Below, piece after piece: positions 1-8,285 of a stretch of DNA of 64,000 bases. Numbering within the stretch: the stretch's first letter is position 1; each line of letters starts with the position of its first letter. This DNA comes from Ketogulonicigenium robustum. GTDB taxonomy: Bacteria; Pseudomonadota; Alphaproteobacteria; Rhodobacterales; Rhodobacteraceae. The notes beneath the pieces were generated by a model. That model was given only the letters and a program-made list of their open reading frames with translations, did not search any database and was not told the origin of the DNA. A program made the position numbers and the translations under genes. The stretch lies in NCBI RefSeq assembly GCF_002117445.1, contig NZ_CP019938.1, positions 162,431-226,430 of the forward strand, given 5' to 3'.

Positions 1-1074
1 GGCACAGGTGCCTTCATGGGCTATGTGCACCGCATCGCCGCGCGCCTTGATGGCAATTATGAACTGGTCGCAGGCGCGCTCTCCTCGCGCCCCGATGTGG
101 CGCAGTCCAGCGGCCGTGCCCTCGGTCTTGCCGATGACCGTATCTACAGCGACTTCACCGAAATGGCCCGCGCCGAATCCACCCGCCCCGACGGGGTCGA
201 GGTCGTGGCCATCGTCACCCCCAACCACATGCACGTCGCCCCCGCCCGCGCCTTTTTGCAGGCCGGCATCCACGTGATTTGCGACAAACCCCTTGCCGGA
301 TCGCTGGCCGAGGCCGAGGAACTGGCCGCCGTCACCCCCGCCAACGGCGCGCGCTTTTTGCTGACCCATACCTATACCGGCTACCCGCTGGTGCGGCTTG
401 CGCGTGACATGGTCGCGCGCGGTGACCTCGGCACGATCCGCATGGTGCAGGTGGAATACGCGCAAGACTGGCTGACGGTTGAAACCCCCGACGAACAGGC
501 CGGCACCGCGTGGCGCGCCGACCCCGCCAAATCCGGCGGCGGCGGGGCCATCGCCGACATCGGCACCCATGCCTACAACCTCGCCCGCTTTGTCAGCGGC
601 TTGCAGCTGCACAGCCTCAGTGCCGACCTCGACAGCTTTGTCCCGGGCCGCCGCGTCGATGACAACGCCCATATCATGCTGCGCTTCCAAGGCGGCGCCA
701 AGGGAATGCTCTGGGCCAGCCAAGTCGCCGTCGGCAATGAAAACAGCATCCGCCTGCGCGTCTTCGGCGACAAAGCGTCCCTCGACTGGCAACACACGCA
801 ACCGAACGAGCTGACCTTTACCCGCTTTGGCGAGGCGCGCCAGATCATCACCCGCAACGGCGCAGGCAGCAATGGCATGGGGCGCATCCCCTCGGGCCAC
901 CCCGAAGGCTACCTCGAGGCGTTCGCGACCCTCTATGACGACTTCGCCGCCGTCATCCGTACCGGTGCCGACCGCCCCCTGCCCACCCTTGCCGACGGGG
1001 TCGAGGGGATGCGCTTCATCACCTCGGCCCTTGCTTCGGCCCAAAACGACGCCCGCTGGCAACCACTCGTCTAA
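1..1074 (+). CDS. Gfo/Idh/MocA family NAD(P)-dependent oxidoreductase (5' end outside window)
   Basis: The reading frame is already open at base 1, where it encodes GTGAFMG, the end of a Rossmann nucleotide-binding loop, so the true start lies left of the window. The first ATG inside (position 16) would cut this loop and is not the real start. The family motif CDKPLAG follows near residue 100, and the rest matches the C-terminal alpha/beta substrate domain of this family. Such enzymes oxidise or reduce sugar hydroxyls and often act on 3-keto sugars. It is followed after 460 bases by a GMC dehydrogenase, its small subunit and an epimerase-like protein, which suggests a shared role in sugar or glycoside catabolism. 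The exact substrate is not readable. Confidence 0.9.
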   Translation, partial: GTGAFMGYVHRIAARLDGNYELVAGALSSRPDVAQSSGRALGLADDRIYSDFTEMARAESTRPDGVEVVAIVTPNHMHVAPARAFLQAGIHVICDKPLAGSLAEAEELAAVTPANGARFLLTHTYTGYPLVRLARDMVARGDLGTIRMVQVEYAQDWLTVETPDEQAGTAWRADPAKSGGGGAIADIGTHAYNLARFVSGLQLHSLSADLDSFVPGRRVDDNAHIMLRFQGGAKGMLWASQVAVGNENSIRLRVFGDKASLDWQHTQPNELTFTRFGEARQIITRNGAGSNGMGRIPSGHPEGYLEAFATLYDDFAAVIRTGADRPLPTLADGVEGMRFITSALASAQNDARWQPLV

Positions 1075-1145
1075 CAGGCGCTACGGTCTTGCGCGGCCCT
1101 CCGCGCAATTCCACCCCAAGTTGTAATATTTGTGCATTTTTTGTT

Positions 1146-1173
1146 TTGTCACATGAATGATTCGTGCTAAAGA
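1146..1173 (+). promoter_or_regulatory. Candidate sigma-70-type promoter for the GMC dehydrogenase operon
   Basis: TTGTCA at 1146-1151 and TAAAGA at 1168-1173 are 16 bases apart in an AT-rich patch between the oxidoreductase and the GMC gene. The -10 element is weak. A LacI-type palindrome begins five bases downstream, a common repressor position. Confidence 0.35.
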
Positions 1174-1177
1174 TTCC

Positions 1178-1193
1178 ATGTAACCGGTAACAT
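1178..1193 (+). promoter_or_regulatory. Candidate LacI/GalR-family operator
   Basis: ATGTAACCGGTAACAT is a near-perfect palindrome around a central CG with one mismatched pair, the usual form of LacI/GalR operators. The left arm TGTAACC also has a perfect partner GGTTACA at 1196-1202. It lies just downstream of the candidate promoter, so it probably represses the dehydrogenase operon. No LacI-type gene is in the window, so the regulator would be encoded elsewhere. Confidence 0.45.
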
Positions 1194-1235
1194 CAGGTTA
1201 CACCGCCTTGGAGGAGGCGGCCGGAGGAGGAAATC

Positions 1236-1268
1236 ATGCAAAAAGGACAAAACTGCTTGTCCCAGTGA
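1236..1268 (+). CDS. Possible 10-residue leader peptide or truncated gene start
   Basis: ATG at 1236 follows a very strong Shine-Dalgarno sequence (GGAGGAGG, 1223-1230) with five-base spacing and opens a ten-codon frame, MQKGQNCLSQ, ending in TGA. Such a strong ribosome site in front of so short a frame suggests either a leader peptide in the 5' UTR of the GMC operon or the remnant of a deleted gene. The peptide has no attenuator-like run of one amino acid. The rest of the interval to 1536 shows no further coding signal. Confidence 0.3.
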   Translation: MQKGQNCLSQ

Positions 1269-1536
1269 CAGGTTGATCTAGCGCGAACCGCTTATTCCCT
1301 GCCCCGCACTGCGGCGGCACTCCGGTCACGCATACCCAAAACTCCATTCAACAAAACAACCTATGGTTGTGGTCAACATCGTGCGCCTGATCGCCAGACG
1401 CACCATACCACCTGACACTGCCGCCCCCTGCGGCCGCGTCGCGATAGAACCGCAATGCCAGCCCGCTGCCGCCCCGCGCGCAGTGAACGCAGCGGCTTTG
1501 CCCATAGATCTGAAAGCAACCCGAAAGGAAGCGAAT

Positions 1537-3225
1537 ATGGCAGATATGCACTACGACGCAATTGTCGTCGGGTCGGGAATCAGCGGCGGCTGGGCCGCCA
1601 AGGAATTGACCGAAAAAGGGCTGAAAGTCCTGCTGCTGGAACGTGGCCGCAATATCGAACACGTCAAAGACTATGTGAACGCCCAAAAAGAGGCATGGGA
1701 CTACCCCCACCGCGGCCGCCCGACGAACGCGATGAAAGACGAGTTCCCGGTGCTGCGCCGCGACTACCCGCTGTCGGAATCGACCTATGGCATGTGGGCG
1801 AACGAACAAGAAAACCCCTATGTCGAGGAAAAGCGCTTCGACTGGTTCCGCGGTTACCATGTGGGTGGCCGCTCGCTGATGTGGGGCCGCCAAACCTACC
1901 GCCACAGTGCGATGGACTTCGAAGCGAACGCCCGCGAAGGCATCGCCGTCGACTGGCCCATCCGCTACGAAGATGTGGCGCCATGGTATGACTACGTCGA
2001 ACGCTTCGCCGGCATTTCGGGGAACCGCGACGGGCTGGATGTGCTGCCCGACGGTGAATTCCTGCCGCCTATCCCCTTGAACGTGGTCGAAAAAGACGTG
2101 GCCGCCCGCCTACAGCAGGCTTACGGCGGCAAACGCTACCTGATCAACGCGCGCACCGCTAATATCACCGAGCCGCGCCCGGAACAGAACCGCTCATCCT
2201 GTCAATACCGCAACAAATGCGTGCTGGGCTGCCCCTATGGTGCGTATTTCAGCACCCAATCGGCCACGCTGCCTGCGGCTGTGGCGACCGGCAACCTGAC
2301 ACTGCGCCCCTTCTCGATCGTGCGCGAGCTGATCTACGACAAGGACAACAAGCGCGTCAAAGGGGTCGAGGTGATCGACGCCGAAACGGGTCTCACCTAC
2401 GAATACACCGCCAACATCGTCTTCCTTAACGCGTCCACCTTCAACTCGACCTGGATCTTGATGAACTCGGCCACCGATGTGTGGGAAGGCGGCCTTGGCA
2501 GCAGCTCGGGCGAGTTGGGCCATAACGTCATGGACCACCACTTCCGCGTCGGCGCGCGCGGCAGTGTCGAAGGGTTCGAGGACATGTATTATTACGGTCG
2601 CCGCCCTGCGGGGTTCTATGTCCCGCGCTTCCGCAACGTGCCGGGCGACGACCCGCGCAACTACCTGCGCGGCTTCGGCTACCAAGGCTCGGCCAGCCGT
2701 GGCGGCTGGTCGCGCGCAGCCGAAGAATTGGGCGTCGGTGAAGATCTGAAAAATGCCCTGACCACCCCCGGCGAATGGGGCATCAACATGCTCGCCTTCG
2801 GTGAAATCCTGCCCTACCACGACAACAAAATCTCGTTGAACAAAGGGGTTACCGACAAGTGGGGCCTGCCGGTGCTATCGTTCGACGTCTCGATGCGCGA
2901 CAACGAATTCGAAATGCGCAAAGACATGAAGCAAGACGCAATCGAGATGCTTGAAGCGGCCGGCGTCAAAAATGTCGAGGGCTACGAGACCCCCTACGCC
3001 CCCGGCATGGGCATCCACGAAATGGGCACCGCCCGCATGGGCCGCGACCCCGCAACATCCGTGCTGAACGGCAACAATCAGGTCTGGGATGCACCGAACG
3101 TTTTTGTCACCGACGGCGCGTGCATGACCTCGGCCTCGTGCGTCAACCCGTCGCTGACCTACATGGCGTTGACGGCCCGCGCTGCCGATTTCGCTGTCGA
3201 AGAACTGAAGAAAGGGAACCTGTGA
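1537..3225 (+). CDS. GMC family FAD-dependent sugar/glycoside dehydrogenase, large subunit
   Basis: A 562-residue flavoprotein. The FAD-binding loop VGSGISGG is at residues 11-18, and the C-terminal catalytic pair is His494 (HEMGTARMG) and Asn537 (VNPSLT). Cys222, Cys228 and Cys232 form CX5CX3C, the spacing of the [3Fe-4S] cysteines described for Burkholderia FAD-glucose dehydrogenase. I chose ATG 1537 over the upstream frame because AAAGGAAG precedes it and the protein then begins just before the FAD fold. It has no signal peptide; export would rely on the Tat signal of the small subunit encoded next, whose start overlaps this stop. The family oxidises sugars or glycosides (for example at C3) and passes electrons to a cytochrome c. 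The substrate is inferred only. Confidence 0.88.
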   Translation: MADMHYDAIVVGSGISGGWAAKELTEKGLKVLLLERGRNIEHVKDYVNAQKEAWDYPHRGRPTNAMKDEFPVLRRDYPLSESTYGMWANEQENPYVEEKRFDWFRGYHVGGRSLMWGRQTYRHSAMDFEANAREGIAVDWPIRYEDVAPWYDYVERFAGISGNRDGLDVLPDGEFLPPIPLNVVEKDVAARLQQAYGGKRYLINARTANITEPRPEQNRSSCQYRNKCVLGCPYGAYFSTQSATLPAAVATGNLTLRPFSIVRELIYDKDNKRVKGVEVIDAETGLTYEYTANIVFLNASTFNSTWILMNSATDVWEGGLGSSSGELGHNVMDHHFRVGARGSVEGFEDMYYYGRRPAGFYVPRFRNVPGDDPRNYLRGFGYQGSASRGGWSRAAEELGVGEDLKNALTTPGEWGINMLAFGEILPYHDNKISLNKGVTDKWGLPVLSFDVSMRDNEFEMRKDMKQDAIEMLEAAGVKNVEGYETPYAPGMGIHEMGTARMGRDPATSVLNGNNQVWDAPNVFVTDGACMTSASCVNPSLTYMALTARAADFAVEELKKGNL

Positions 3226-3773
3226 TGGATCGCCGCTCGCTTTTGCAAATGATCGCCGCAACCACCGGCATGGCCCTGATCGGGGGCCGCGCCAGCGCAG
3301 AACCCGCGCAATACCGCGCCGAGGTCGCCCCCTTCACGTTGGACGCGGCCGAGATCAACACCCTCGACCATCTGGCCGAGGTGATCATCCCCCGCACCGA
3401 CACCCCCGGCGCGATTGACGCGCAGGTCGGCGCTTTCATGGCCGTCTATGTGGCCGATTGCTACACGGGGGCCGAACGGTCGATCTTCCGCAACGGTATC
3501 GCCGCGCTCGACCGGACGGCGAACCAGCGCTACGGCGGCACCTTCGTGCGCCTGTCCGACCCGCAGCGCCGCGCGATCGTCGACGACCTCGAGGTCGTAT
3601 CCAAAGGCAGCACCACCAGCAAACCGCACTACTACACGATGATGAAGCAGTTGACATTGTTCGGTTTCTTCACATCCGAAGCCGGCGCGACCGAGGCGCT
3701 GGAATACGTCGCTGTCCCCGGCATGTACGAGGACATCCCGCTGGAGCCGGGCCAACGCGCCTGGGCAACCTGA
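3225..3773 (+). CDS. Gluconate 2-dehydrogenase subunit 3-like small (hitch-hiker) subunit
   Basis: A 182-residue protein whose ATG overlaps the stop of the GMC gene (TGATG), showing translational coupling. The N-terminus MDRRSLLQMIAATTG carries a twin-arginine (RRSLLQM) Tat signal ending near ASA. In related FAD dehydrogenases this subunit is needed for folding, flavinylation and Tat export of the large subunit. The frame extends upstream to 3120, but that part only reads through the GMC gene. No cytochrome gene follows directly, so the electron acceptor is unclear. Confidence 0.85.
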   Translation: MDRRSLLQMIAATTGMALIGGRASAEPAQYRAEVAPFTLDAAEINTLDHLAEVIIPRTDTPGAIDAQVGAFMAVYVADCYTGAERSIFRNGIAALDRTANQRYGGTFVRLSDPQRRAIVDDLEVVSKGSTTSKPHYYTMMKQLTLFGFFTSEAGATEALEYVAVPGMYEDIPLEPGQRAWAT

Positions 3774-3817
3774 TCGCACACCACCAACCAACCCCCTGAA
3801 ACCGCCGAGGACATGAT

Positions 3818-4669
3818 ATGAAGTACATAAAGCCCATCGCCATCGCGGCGCTGTCCACCACCATCGCCCTGCCCGTCGTCGCACAAGACCGCACGGTTGG
3901 GGATCTGCCCATTGCGGCGCAAATGTTCACCATGCGCAATTTCGGCACCCTCGACGAACAACTGGCCGCCGTCGCCGCTGCAGGCGTCACCGCTGTAGAA
4001 ACCGTCGGCTTCCAAGGCGTCAGTGCGGATGAACTGAAGGCGCTGCTTGACAAGCACGGCATCATCGCCATGTCGACCCACGCCCAACTGGCCGACCTGC
4101 GCGACAACCTCGATGCTGTCATTGCCTTTAACAAAGCCATCGACAACGACGTGCTGACCGTGCCCTATCTGGCCGAAGACCAGCGCCCAACCGACGCCGC
4201 AGGCTGGGCCGAACTGGGCACCGAACTGGGCGAAATCGCCGCATCGGTCGCCGCGCAAGACATGCAACTGGCCTACCACAACCACGCGTTCGAGCTGGAC
4301 GAGTACGACGGTAAAACCGGCCTCGAAATTCTGTTCGACGCCGCGGGCGATGGCCTGCACGCCGAAATCGACGTCGCATGGGTGGCGCGCGCCGGTTTTG
4401 ATCCGGCCGAATTCCTTGGCCGTTTCGATGGCCGCCTGTTCGCCATCCACGCCAAGGACAACTACCCCGAAGGCGAGGGCGAGGCCGAGCGCGGCTTTGC
4501 CATCATCGGCACCGGCACGCTCGATTTTGATACCATCCTGCCCGCCGCCGAGGCTGCTGGTGCAAAATGGTTTGTCATTGAACACGACATGCCCGTCGAT
4601 GCCGCCGTCGTTGTGAAAGACGGCGCCGCCTACCTGCTGGAACACCTGCCCGCCAGCGTGACGCGCTAA
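3818..4669 (+). CDS. Secreted sugar phosphate isomerase/epimerase-like TIM-barrel protein
   Basis: A 283-residue protein with an N-terminal signal peptide (cleavage near VVAQ, residue 23) followed by an AP-endonuclease-2/xylose isomerase-like TIM barrel. Typical family stretches are QMFTMRNFGTLDEQL at the start, YHNHAFELDE in the middle, DVAWVARAG and the C-terminal HAKDN segment, which carry the His/Glu/Asp metal ligands of the fold. Periplasmic members are often clustered with Gfo/Idh/MocA and GMC dehydrogenases and act on 3-keto-glycosides or similar oxidised sugars. That context is present here, so I infer a role downstream of the dehydrogenase. The substrate is not known. Confidence 0.8.
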   Translation: MKYIKPIAIAALSTTIALPVVAQDRTVGDLPIAAQMFTMRNFGTLDEQLAAVAAAGVTAVETVGFQGVSADELKALLDKHGIIAMSTHAQLADLRDNLDAVIAFNKAIDNDVLTVPYLAEDQRPTDAAGWAELGTELGEIAASVAAQDMQLAYHNHAFELDEYDGKTGLEILFDAAGDGLHAEIDVAWVARAGFDPAEFLGRFDGRLFAIHAKDNYPEGEGEAERGFAIIGTGTLDFDTILPAAEAAGAKWFVIEHDMPVDAAVVVKDGAAYLLEHLPASVTR

Positions 4670-4676
4670 CACCCCA

Positions 4677-4701
4677 GCGGGCCGCCCCACCGGCGGCCCG
4701 C
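4677..4701 (+). terminator. GC-rich hairpin after the sugar oxidation operon
   Basis: GCGGGCCGCC (4677-4686) pairs perfectly with GGCGGCCCGC (4692-4701) over a five-base loop. No U-run follows, so it may be a weak or 3'-end stabilising terminator. Confidence 0.5.
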
Positions 4702-4754
4702 GCCATCCTATCAGCCGATTGACGAACAAAGTGTGAACATATAATGATCACACC

Positions 4755-5987
4755 ATGACCAGAATGACGCTGCAAGACAAACTGGCGATTCTTTCCGATG
4801 CCGCCAAATACGACGCCTCCTGCGCATCCAGCGGGGGCGAAAAACGCGACGCGCGCCAAGGTGGCGTCGGATCATCGGGCGGCAGCGGCATCTGCCACGC
4901 ATATACGCCCGACGGACGCTGCATCAGCCTGCTCAAAATTCTGATGACGAATTTCTGCATTTTCGATTGCGCCTATTGCATCAACCGCGTCTCCTCGAAC
5001 GTCGAACGGGCGCGTTTCAGCGTCGAGGAAGTGGTCACGCTGACGCTGGAATTCTACCGCCGTAACTATATCGAGGGGCTATTCCTCTCCTCGGGGATCA
5101 TCCGCTCGCCCGACCAGACGATGGCCGACATGGCGCGGATCGCACGGACGCTGCGGCAAGACCACGGCTTCAAAGGCTACATCCACCTGAAAACCATCCC
5201 CGACGCCGCCCCCGACCTGATCCGCGAGGCGGGCCTTTACGCCGACCGCCTGTCGATCAATGTCGAGCTGCCGCAAGACGCCAGCGTGCGCAAGTTCGCC
5301 CCCGAAAAACGCCCCGAGACGATCCGCGCCGCCATGGCCCAAGTCCGGCTAGAGGGCGAGGCCGCGACCGATAAATCCCACACCGGCAAACGTCCGCCCC
5401 GCTTCGCCCCCGCTGGCCAAAGCACGCAAATGATCATCGGCGCCGACGCAACCGACGATGTGACCATCCTCAAAAGCGCGACGCGGCTTTATACCGGCTA
5501 CAAACTGCGGCGGGTTTACTATTCCGCCTTCTCACCCATCCCCGACGCCTCGGCCGCGCTGCCGCTGATCCAGCCGCCGCTGCTGCGCGAGCACCGGCTG
5601 TATCAGGCCGACTGGCTGCTGCGCTTCTATGGCTTCAGCGCCGACGAAATCGCCACCGGCACGCAGGCGGGTCACCTTGACCTTGATATCGACCCCAAAC
5701 TGGCCTGGGCCCTGCAGCATCGCGGCCTGTTCCCGCTGGATATCAACCGCGCCCCGCGTGACATGCTGCTGCGGGTGCCCGGCTTCGGCACGCGCACGGT
5801 CGACCGCATCATCGCCAGCCGCCGCAGCCGCGCCCTGCGGTACGAAGATCTGGTTCGGATGGGCGCGCTGATGAAAAAGGCCAAGCCCTTCATCACCGCC
5901 CCGGGGTGGACACCGCGCGCGCTTCTCGACAGCAGCGATCTGCGCGCCCGCTTCGCCCCGCCGCCCGAACAACTGCGCCTGCTGTGA
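4755..5987 (+). CDS. Putative DNA modification/repair radical SAM protein (UdgX-linked family)
   Basis: A 410-residue protein of the radical SAM family that is regularly encoded next to UdgX-type uracil-DNA glycosylases. The cluster motif CX3CX2C is at Cys68, Cys72 and Cys75 (CIFDCAYC). Near the C-terminus, PLDINRAPRDMLLRVPGFG is a helix-hairpin-helix DNA-binding element. The following gene starts inside this stop codon, as expected for a coupled pair. The radical SAM chemistry is uncharacterised as far as I know; a DNA lesion or modified base substrate is inferred from the HhH motif and the partner. Confidence 0.88.
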   Translation: MTRMTLQDKLAILSDAAKYDASCASSGGEKRDARQGGVGSSGGSGICHAYTPDGRCISLLKILMTNFCIFDCAYCINRVSSNVERARFSVEEVVTLTLEFYRRNYIEGLFLSSGIIRSPDQTMADMARIARTLRQDHGFKGYIHLKTIPDAAPDLIREAGLYADRLSINVELPQDASVRKFAPEKRPETIRAAMAQVRLEGEAATDKSHTGKRPPRFAPAGQSTQMIIGADATDDVTILKSATRLYTGYKLRRVYYSAFSPIPDASAALPLIQPPLLREHRLYQADWLLRFYGFSADEIATGTQAGHLDLDIDPKLAWALQHRGLFPLDINRAPRDMLLRVPGFGTRTVDRIIASRRSRALRYEDLVRMGALMKKAKPFITAPGWTPRALLDSSDLRARFAPPPEQLRLL

Positions 5988-7417
5988 CCTACGCCGTTAC
6001 CCTGCCTGCCGACAACCCGTTCGAGGGGTGGCGGGCGGCGGCGCGTGTGGCCATCAGCCACCGCATTCAGCCCGCTGCCATCGCATGGTCAGATAGCGCG
6101 GCCCCCGAACTGTTTGCACCCGCACCGCTGCCCGACACACCCGGCCCGCATCAGGCGCGCGTCACCCCCGCGTTTCTAAAGCTCGCCCGCTCCGTCTTGT
6201 GGCACAGCGCGGCGGACAGGTTCGCCCTGCTGTATCACGCGCTGTGGCGCATCGATGGCGGCGATGGCGACCCGCTGTCGCAGGCCGACCCGCTGGGCCG
6301 CCGTCTCAATCTTATGGCAAAATCCGTGGGGCGCGACATCCACAAAATGCATGCCTTCGTGCGGTTTCGCGAACTGCCCGCAGGCCCCCGCCGCCGTTTT
6401 GCCGCGTGGTTCGAACCCGAACACCGCATTTTGCGCCCTGCCAGCAGCTTCTTCGCCAAGCGCTTTGCCGATATGGATTGGGTCATCGCCACCCCGCACC
6501 TGACCGCCGAATTCACCGATGGCACGCTGCGCTTCTTGCCCGCCGCGCCGCGCCCGACCCTGCCCGACGACGCCTCCGAGGCGCTGTGGGCCACCTATTT
6601 CGCCAATATCTTCAACCCTGCGCGCGTCAAACTGGCCGCCATGCGCAGCGAAATGCCCAAGAAATATTGGAAAAACATGCCCGAAACGCAGCTGATCCCC
6701 GCGATGCTGCAAGATGCCGAGGCCCGCGTTGCCCGCATGCGCGCGGCTGCCAGCACAACGCCCACACCGCGGGCCGCCGCTATCTCGACCCGCTACCGCG
6801 CCGCGCAAGCCCTGCCCGACAGCATCCCCGAAACCTTGGATGCGGCGCGCACCGCCGCGCTGCACTGCCGCCGCTGCGACCTGTGCGAAGCCGCGACCCA
6901 AACCGTCTGGGGCCTTGGCAACCCCGCCGCCCCCCTGATGATCGTCGGCGAACAACCCGGCGACCGCGAGGATCTGACCGGCCAGCCCTTCGTCGGCCCC
7001 GCCGGCACGCTGCTGCACGACCTGATGGCCGAGGCCGCTTTGCCCAGCGACCAGATCTGGCTGACGAACGCGGTCAAACATTTCAAATTCACCCCGCGCG
7101 GCAAGCAGCGCCTGCACCAGTCACCCACGCGGGGCGAAATCCAGCACTGCCGCTGGTGGCTAGGGCTGGAAATGGCCTTCGTTGAACCAAAACTGGTGGT
7201 CGCTTTAGGCGCCAGCGCCGCCTTTGCGCTGACGCAGAACGACGCGCCCCTGACTAATCGGCGCGGCACAACAGAAACCGGCCTGCACGGCGGGCCGGTG
7301 CTGATCACATGGCACCCCGCCGCCCTGCTGCGCCAGCCCGATCCGGCCTTGCGCGCGGCCCAGAAGGCGCAGCTTTTGGTCGACCTGCAAACCGCCCGCG
7401 CGGCCCTAGGGGTATAG
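5984..7417 (+). CDS. udgX: DUF4130 domain - UdgX-type uracil-DNA glycosylase fusion
   Basis: A 477-residue fusion. Residues 1 to about 240 match the TIGR03915/DUF4130 DNA metabolism domain, and the rest is a family-4-like UDG of the UdgX type: GEQPGDREDLTGQPFVGPAG, the NAVKHFKF block, the KQRLHQ loop with His378, and the HPAALLR motif. In mycobacterial UdgX the His of the equivalent KRRIH loop forms a covalent bond to the abasic site, and it is conserved here. I chose GTG 5984 because it overlaps the stop of the radical SAM gene and begins with the domain; the frame extends to 5906 only through the upstream gene. The 3' end overlaps the convergent binding-protein gene by 12 bases. Confidence 0.9.
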   Translation: MTYAVTLPADNPFEGWRAAARVAISHRIQPAAIAWSDSAAPELFAPAPLPDTPGPHQARVTPAFLKLARSVLWHSAADRFALLYHALWRIDGGDGDPLSQADPLGRRLNLMAKSVGRDIHKMHAFVRFRELPAGPRRRFAAWFEPEHRILRPASSFFAKRFADMDWVIATPHLTAEFTDGTLRFLPAAPRPTLPDDASEALWATYFANIFNPARVKLAAMRSEMPKKYWKNMPETQLIPAMLQDAEARVARMRAAASTTPTPRAAAISTRYRAAQALPDSIPETLDAARTAALHCRRCDLCEAATQTVWGLGNPAAPLMIVGEQPGDREDLTGQPFVGPAGTLLHDLMAEAALPSDQIWLTNAVKHFKFTPRGKQRLHQSPTRGEIQHCRWWLGLEMAFVEPKLVVALGASAAFALTQNDAPLTNRRGTTETGLHGGPVLITWHPAALLRQPDPALRAAQKAQLLVDLQTARAALGV

Positions 7418-8281
7418 CACCTGCGCCAAGCGGCGAATTTGCCCCGCCGTGCGCGGCCCGAAACCGATCATCAGGTTATCCTCTAGCACCACCAACGCGT
7501 TATTGCGCGCGGCAGCCGAGGCCTGAAACGCGGGCATCGCGAATACATCCGCCGCCAGCGGGCCGCCATGGCCGTCGGGCATCAAGATGACCACCTCGGG
7601 GTCGCGCTCCAAGATCAACTCGGGCGAGGCCTGCAAATAGCCCTCGTGGTCGGCAAAGACGTTGTTGCCCCCCGCCGCGCGCATGATCTCGCCCGCAGCC
7701 GTGTTGCGCCCCGCCGCGCTAAAGCGCAGCAGCCCGTGGAAAAACACGGTGCGCGGGCGCGCCTCCAGCGGGATACCGGCGCTCAGCGCCTCGGCAGCCG
7801 CATAATCGGCGGCAATCTCGCGCGACAGGGCCTCGCCCGCCGTCACGCGATCAACCGCCGCCGCGATGATCTGCACCTTGCGCAAAATCCCCGCTAGCGA
7901 AAAGTCGCGCGGCACCGTGACGAACGGAATGAACCGCTGCGCCAGCAGTTCGACCACATCGACGGGGCCGATATCCTCGGCGGCGATGATCAGATCAGCC
8001 GCGACCGACATCACCCCCTCGGGCGATAGCGCGCGCCGCTGCCCTAACGACGGCAGATCCGCCAAAGCCGCCGGAAACGTCGAGGATTGATCCCGCGCCA
8101 CCACGCGGCCCCCCGCGCCCAGGGCAAAAATGATCTCGCTGATATCGGGGCCAAGGCTGATGATCCGCCCCGTGGCGCGCGGCAGCACCGGCTGGTTGCT
8201 TGCGTCCAGCACATCGGCAAAACCCGCGCGCGGGGCGAACAACACCCCGCCCGCAGCGGCCAGAAAATGACGCCTTTGCAT
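7406..8281 (-). CDS. Haem/hemin ABC transporter substrate-binding protein (HmuT-like)
   Basis: A 291-residue periplasmic binding protein of the helical-backbone type. The N-terminus MQRRHFLAAAGG is a Tat-like signal (RRHFL). The mature part (GRIISLGPDISEIIFALGAGGRVV) matches HmuT/BtuF-like proteins, and ATG 8281 fits the signal peptide. It is the last gene of a minus-strand set with a siderophore-interacting protein and a TonB receptor. The permease and ATPase expected for a full haem importer are not adjacent, so partners must be elsewhere. The 3' end overlaps the end of udgX. Confidence 0.85.
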   Translation of the reverse strand: MQRRHFLAAAGGVLFAPRAGFADVLDASNQPVLPRATGRIISLGPDISEIIFALGAGGRVVARDQSSTFPAALADLPSLGQRRALSPEGVMSVAADLIIAAEDIGPVDVVELLAQRFIPFVTVPRDFSLAGILRKVQIIAAAVDRVTAGEALSREIAADYAAAEALSAGIPLEARPRTVFFHGLLRFSAAGRNTAAGEIMRAAGGNNVFADHEGYLQASPELILERDPEVVILMPDGHGGPLAADVFAMPAFQASAAARNNALVVLEDNLMIGFGPRTAGQIRRLAQVLYP

Positions 8282-8285
8282 GGGC

